64,000 nucleotides of DNA, taken from Pseudonocardia thermophila. Lineage in GTDB: Bacteria > Actinomycetota > Actinomycetes > Mycobacteriales > Pseudonocardiaceae. The position numbers were made by a program, and so were the translations under genes. The DNA lies in the NCBI RefSeq assembly GCF_900142365.1, contig NZ_FRAP01000008.1, positions 62,001-126,000 of the forward strand, in the 5' to 3' direction. The notes below the pieces were generated by a model that searched no databases, was not told the DNA's origin, and saw nothing but the letters and a program-made list of their open reading frames with translations. This document shows positions 62,497-64,000 of the stretch, piece after piece (within the stretch, counting starts at the first letter, position 1; each line of letters begins with the position of its first letter).

Positions 62497-63699
62497 TCAG
62501 TCCAGACCGTCCCCGGCCAGGAACAGCTGGGTGTTCTGCTCCACCGCCTCGACCGTGAGCCCGGTGTCGTCGGCCCCCAGCCACGCCGAGGCGCCTCGGT
62601 GCAGGTCCAGCTGCTCGTCCCGCCCGCGCAGGACGGCCGCACCGCGGGTGCAGAGCACGATGCGCGGCCCGCCGTCGGGCACGGCGACGAGACCAGCGGC
62701 CGGGTCACCCTCCAGCCGGCGGAGCAGGAACTCCTCGAACGGGGTGTCGTAGCGCAGCCAGGCCCCGTCGGGGGTGCCGGTGAGCACCGGGGGCACGGCA
62801 GCGTGGAAGTCGAGCACGCGCAGCAGCTCGGGGACGTCGACGTGCTTGGGCGTCAGGCCGCCGCGCAGCACGTTGTCGGAGCTGGCCATGACCTCGATGC
62901 CCGCGCCCTCGAGGTAGGCGTGCAGGTTCCCGGCCGGCAGGTAGACCGCCTCGCCGGGCTGCAGGGTGACCCGGTTGAGCAGCACGGCCGCCAGGACGCC
63001 CGCGTCGCCCGGGTAGCGCTCGGACAGCTCCAGCACGGTGCGGGCCTCGGCCTTGAACGGCCCATCGGCGGCGGCGAGCCGCACGCAACCGGCCTGCAGC
63101 GCGGGCACGAGCGTGTCCAGCACCGACTGCGGCAGCGTGATCCACGTGGTGAACAGCGCCCGCAGGCCGTTGGCGTCCGGCTGGGCGGTCAACAGCTGGG
63201 AGTAGGCGTCCAGCTCGGGCACGGCGAGGGCCGCCAACAGCTCGACGGTCTTCTCCGGCGGACGGAACCCCACCAGCGCGTGGAACTCGGTGAGCGCGCA
63301 GAGCAGCTCGGGCTTGTGGTTGGGGTCGCGGTAGTTGCGCTCGGGCGCGTCGCGGGCGATCCCGGCCCGCTCCTCGCGCTCGAACCCGACCCGGGCCTGG
63401 TCGAGGCTGGGGTGGGCCTGCAGTGACAGCGGCTCGTCGGCGGCGAGCACCTTCAGCAGGAACGGCAGCTTGCCGTCCCACTTGCGCGCGCGGTCCGCCC
63501 CGAGCAATCCCTCGGGGTCGGCGCACAGCGCGTCGAGGAGGGACTCGCCGCTGCGCAGCCGGGACGGGTCGCCGGGGTGCGCGCCGAGCCACATCTCCGC
63601 CTCCGGGTGCGGCGACGGCGACTCGTGACCGAGCAGCTCGGCGAGCACCGTCCGAGAACCCCAGGCGTAGGGACGGATCGGGTTGTCCAGCAGCTCCAC
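62497..63699 (-). CDS. manA: Mannose-6-phosphate isomerase, class I
   Basis: 400 residues. Start MELLDNPIRPYAWGSRTVLA with AEMWLGAHPG, then zinc ligands in SLQAHPSLDQA (Gln, His), NHKPELLCALT (His-Lys-Pro-Glu) and AVYLPAGNLHAYLEGAGIEV (His), plus the Arg-bearing SSDNVLRGGLTPKHVDVPEL. The C-terminal cupin tail ends FLAGDGLD. It interconverts mannose-6-phosphate and fructose-6-phosphate, feeding GDP-mannose synthesis for cell-wall glycans and mannosylated lipids. The next gene upstream matches the Rv3256c position. Confidence 0.96.
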   Translation of the reverse strand: MELLDNPIRPYAWGSRTVLAELLGHESPSPHPEAEMWLGAHPGDPSRLRSGESLLDALCADPEGLLGADRARKWDGKLPFLLKVLAADEPLSLQAHPSLDQARVGFEREERAGIARDAPERNYRDPNHKPELLCALTEFHALVGFRPPEKTVELLAALAVPELDAYSQLLTAQPDANGLRALFTTWITLPQSVLDTLVPALQAGCVRLAAADGPFKAEARTVLELSERYPGDAGVLAAVLLNRVTLQPGEAVYLPAGNLHAYLEGAGIEVMASSDNVLRGGLTPKHVDVPELLRVLDFHAAVPPVLTGTPDGAWLRYDTPFEEFLLRRLEGDPAAGLVAVPDGGPRIVLCTRGAAVLRGRDEQLDLHRGASAWLGADDTGLTVEAVEQNTQLFLAGDGLD

Positions 63700-63734
63700 G
63701 GCCGCAGCGCTCCAGTCTTGTCGGGCCGGCCCGG

Positions 63735-64000
63735 TCAGGCCGGCGTGATCGTGCGGGTGGCCAACCCGAGGTACACCGCGGCCACGTCGAGCCGGGAGGC
63801 CATCAGGGCCGCCCGCAGCAACGCGGCGTGGCGGGTGCCCCGCGCGACCTCCTCGACCGGGTGCATGACGTCCGGGTTGGGCAGGTCCCGACCCGTCCGC
63901 CGCAGCTCTCGAACGGGATCATCCTCGCCCGTGGCCATGAGCACGACTCGTGGCGGCGGGGCGGACGCCTCGTCGGCACCGTCGGCGAACGGATCGTGGA
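63735..64000 (-). CDS. C-terminal end of a TobH/SIS-like (phosphosugar isomerase-like) protein
   Basis: The frame runs in from the window edge with no start and ends at 63735. Readable: DPFADGADEASAPPPRVVLM, ATGEDDPVRELRRTGRDLPN, MHPVEEVARGTRHAALLRAA and SRLDVAAVYLGLATRTITPA. GC-rich third codon positions show it is real coding. The position just upstream of manA agrees with Rv3256c, a SIS-like protein in the mannose pathway. With only about 88 residues visible the family is inferred from context and the ending, not from a motif. Confidence 0.7.
   Translation of the reverse strand, partial: HDPFADGADEASAPPPRVVLMATGEDDPVRELRRTGRDLPNPDVMHPVEEVARGTRHAALLRAALMASRLDVAAVYLGLATRTITPA

Overview
The window looks like a chromosomal segment of a high-GC actinobacterium, most likely a Pseudonocardia or close relative (Pseudonocardiaceae). 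The reasons are the GC-rich third codon positions, many GTG starts, many genes with a -10-like hexamer just before the start codon and no Shine-Dalgarno, a WhiB1 protein, a mycothiol-type SigR/RsrA pair, MtrAB-LpqB, and a gene order from about 22 kb to 64 kb that follows the M. tuberculosis Rv3219-Rv3256 block (whiB1, pdtaS, sigH/rshA, the SRAP gene, aroA, rsgA, WS/DGAT, Rv3235, secA1, hpf, comF, lpqB, mtrB, mtrA, tmk, sahH, manA). No rRNA, tRNA, IS element, prophage or CRISPR array was seen.

Layout. 0-8.6 kb is accessory: a partial DUF5134-like gene, a YccF protein, a multicopper oxidase operon divergent from a PadR/HAAS pair with paired palindromic sites between them, and a four-gene OpuC-type osmolyte ABC transporter. 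8.6-14.3 kb holds an ammonia-lyase-fold protein with an atypical MIO triad, a THUMP methyltransferase behind a leader with two strong hairpins, gene debris, and a LacI regulator convergent with a cysteine-dioxygenase-like gene whose upstream region carries three evenly spaced LacI-type boxes. 14.3-21.6 kb holds a PAS-GGDEF-EAL protein, malic enzyme, RarD, a frameshifted Nudix gene, a histidine phosphatase and a GNAT. 22-36 kb is the conserved whiB1-pdtaS-bL37-rsrA-sigR block, then ybaK, SRAP, LysR, aroA-rsgA, a lipoprotein, DUF1707, DUF6912, WS/DGAT, a SpoU methyltransferase, an LldD-type oxidase and an MT0933-type protein. 36.6-50.6 kb is the essential secA-hpf-comF-lpqB-mtrB-mtrA-tmk cluster, interrupted by two tandem paralogous membrane proteins, and ahcY behind a SAH riboswitch. 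50.7-64 kb holds an orphan MutL-type ASKHA protein, an acyl-CoA ligase, a frameshifted SARP/AfsR regulator divergent from a methyltransferase with 11-bp-periodic repeats between them, an ArsR/SRPBCC pair, an amino-acid permease, a CDF transporter, manA and the end of a sugar-isomerase-like gene.

Regulatory logic is unusually readable. It includes an exact SigR autoregulatory promoter, a CRP-type site before whiB1, a SAH riboswitch with promoter and switching hairpin, likely operators for the PadR, LacI, SARP and ArsR proteins beside their own genes, and a dispersed family of about 61-nt imperfect palindromes in three intergenic spaces. Two genes (Nudix, SARP) each carry a single-nucleotide frameshift that may be real or a sequence error.
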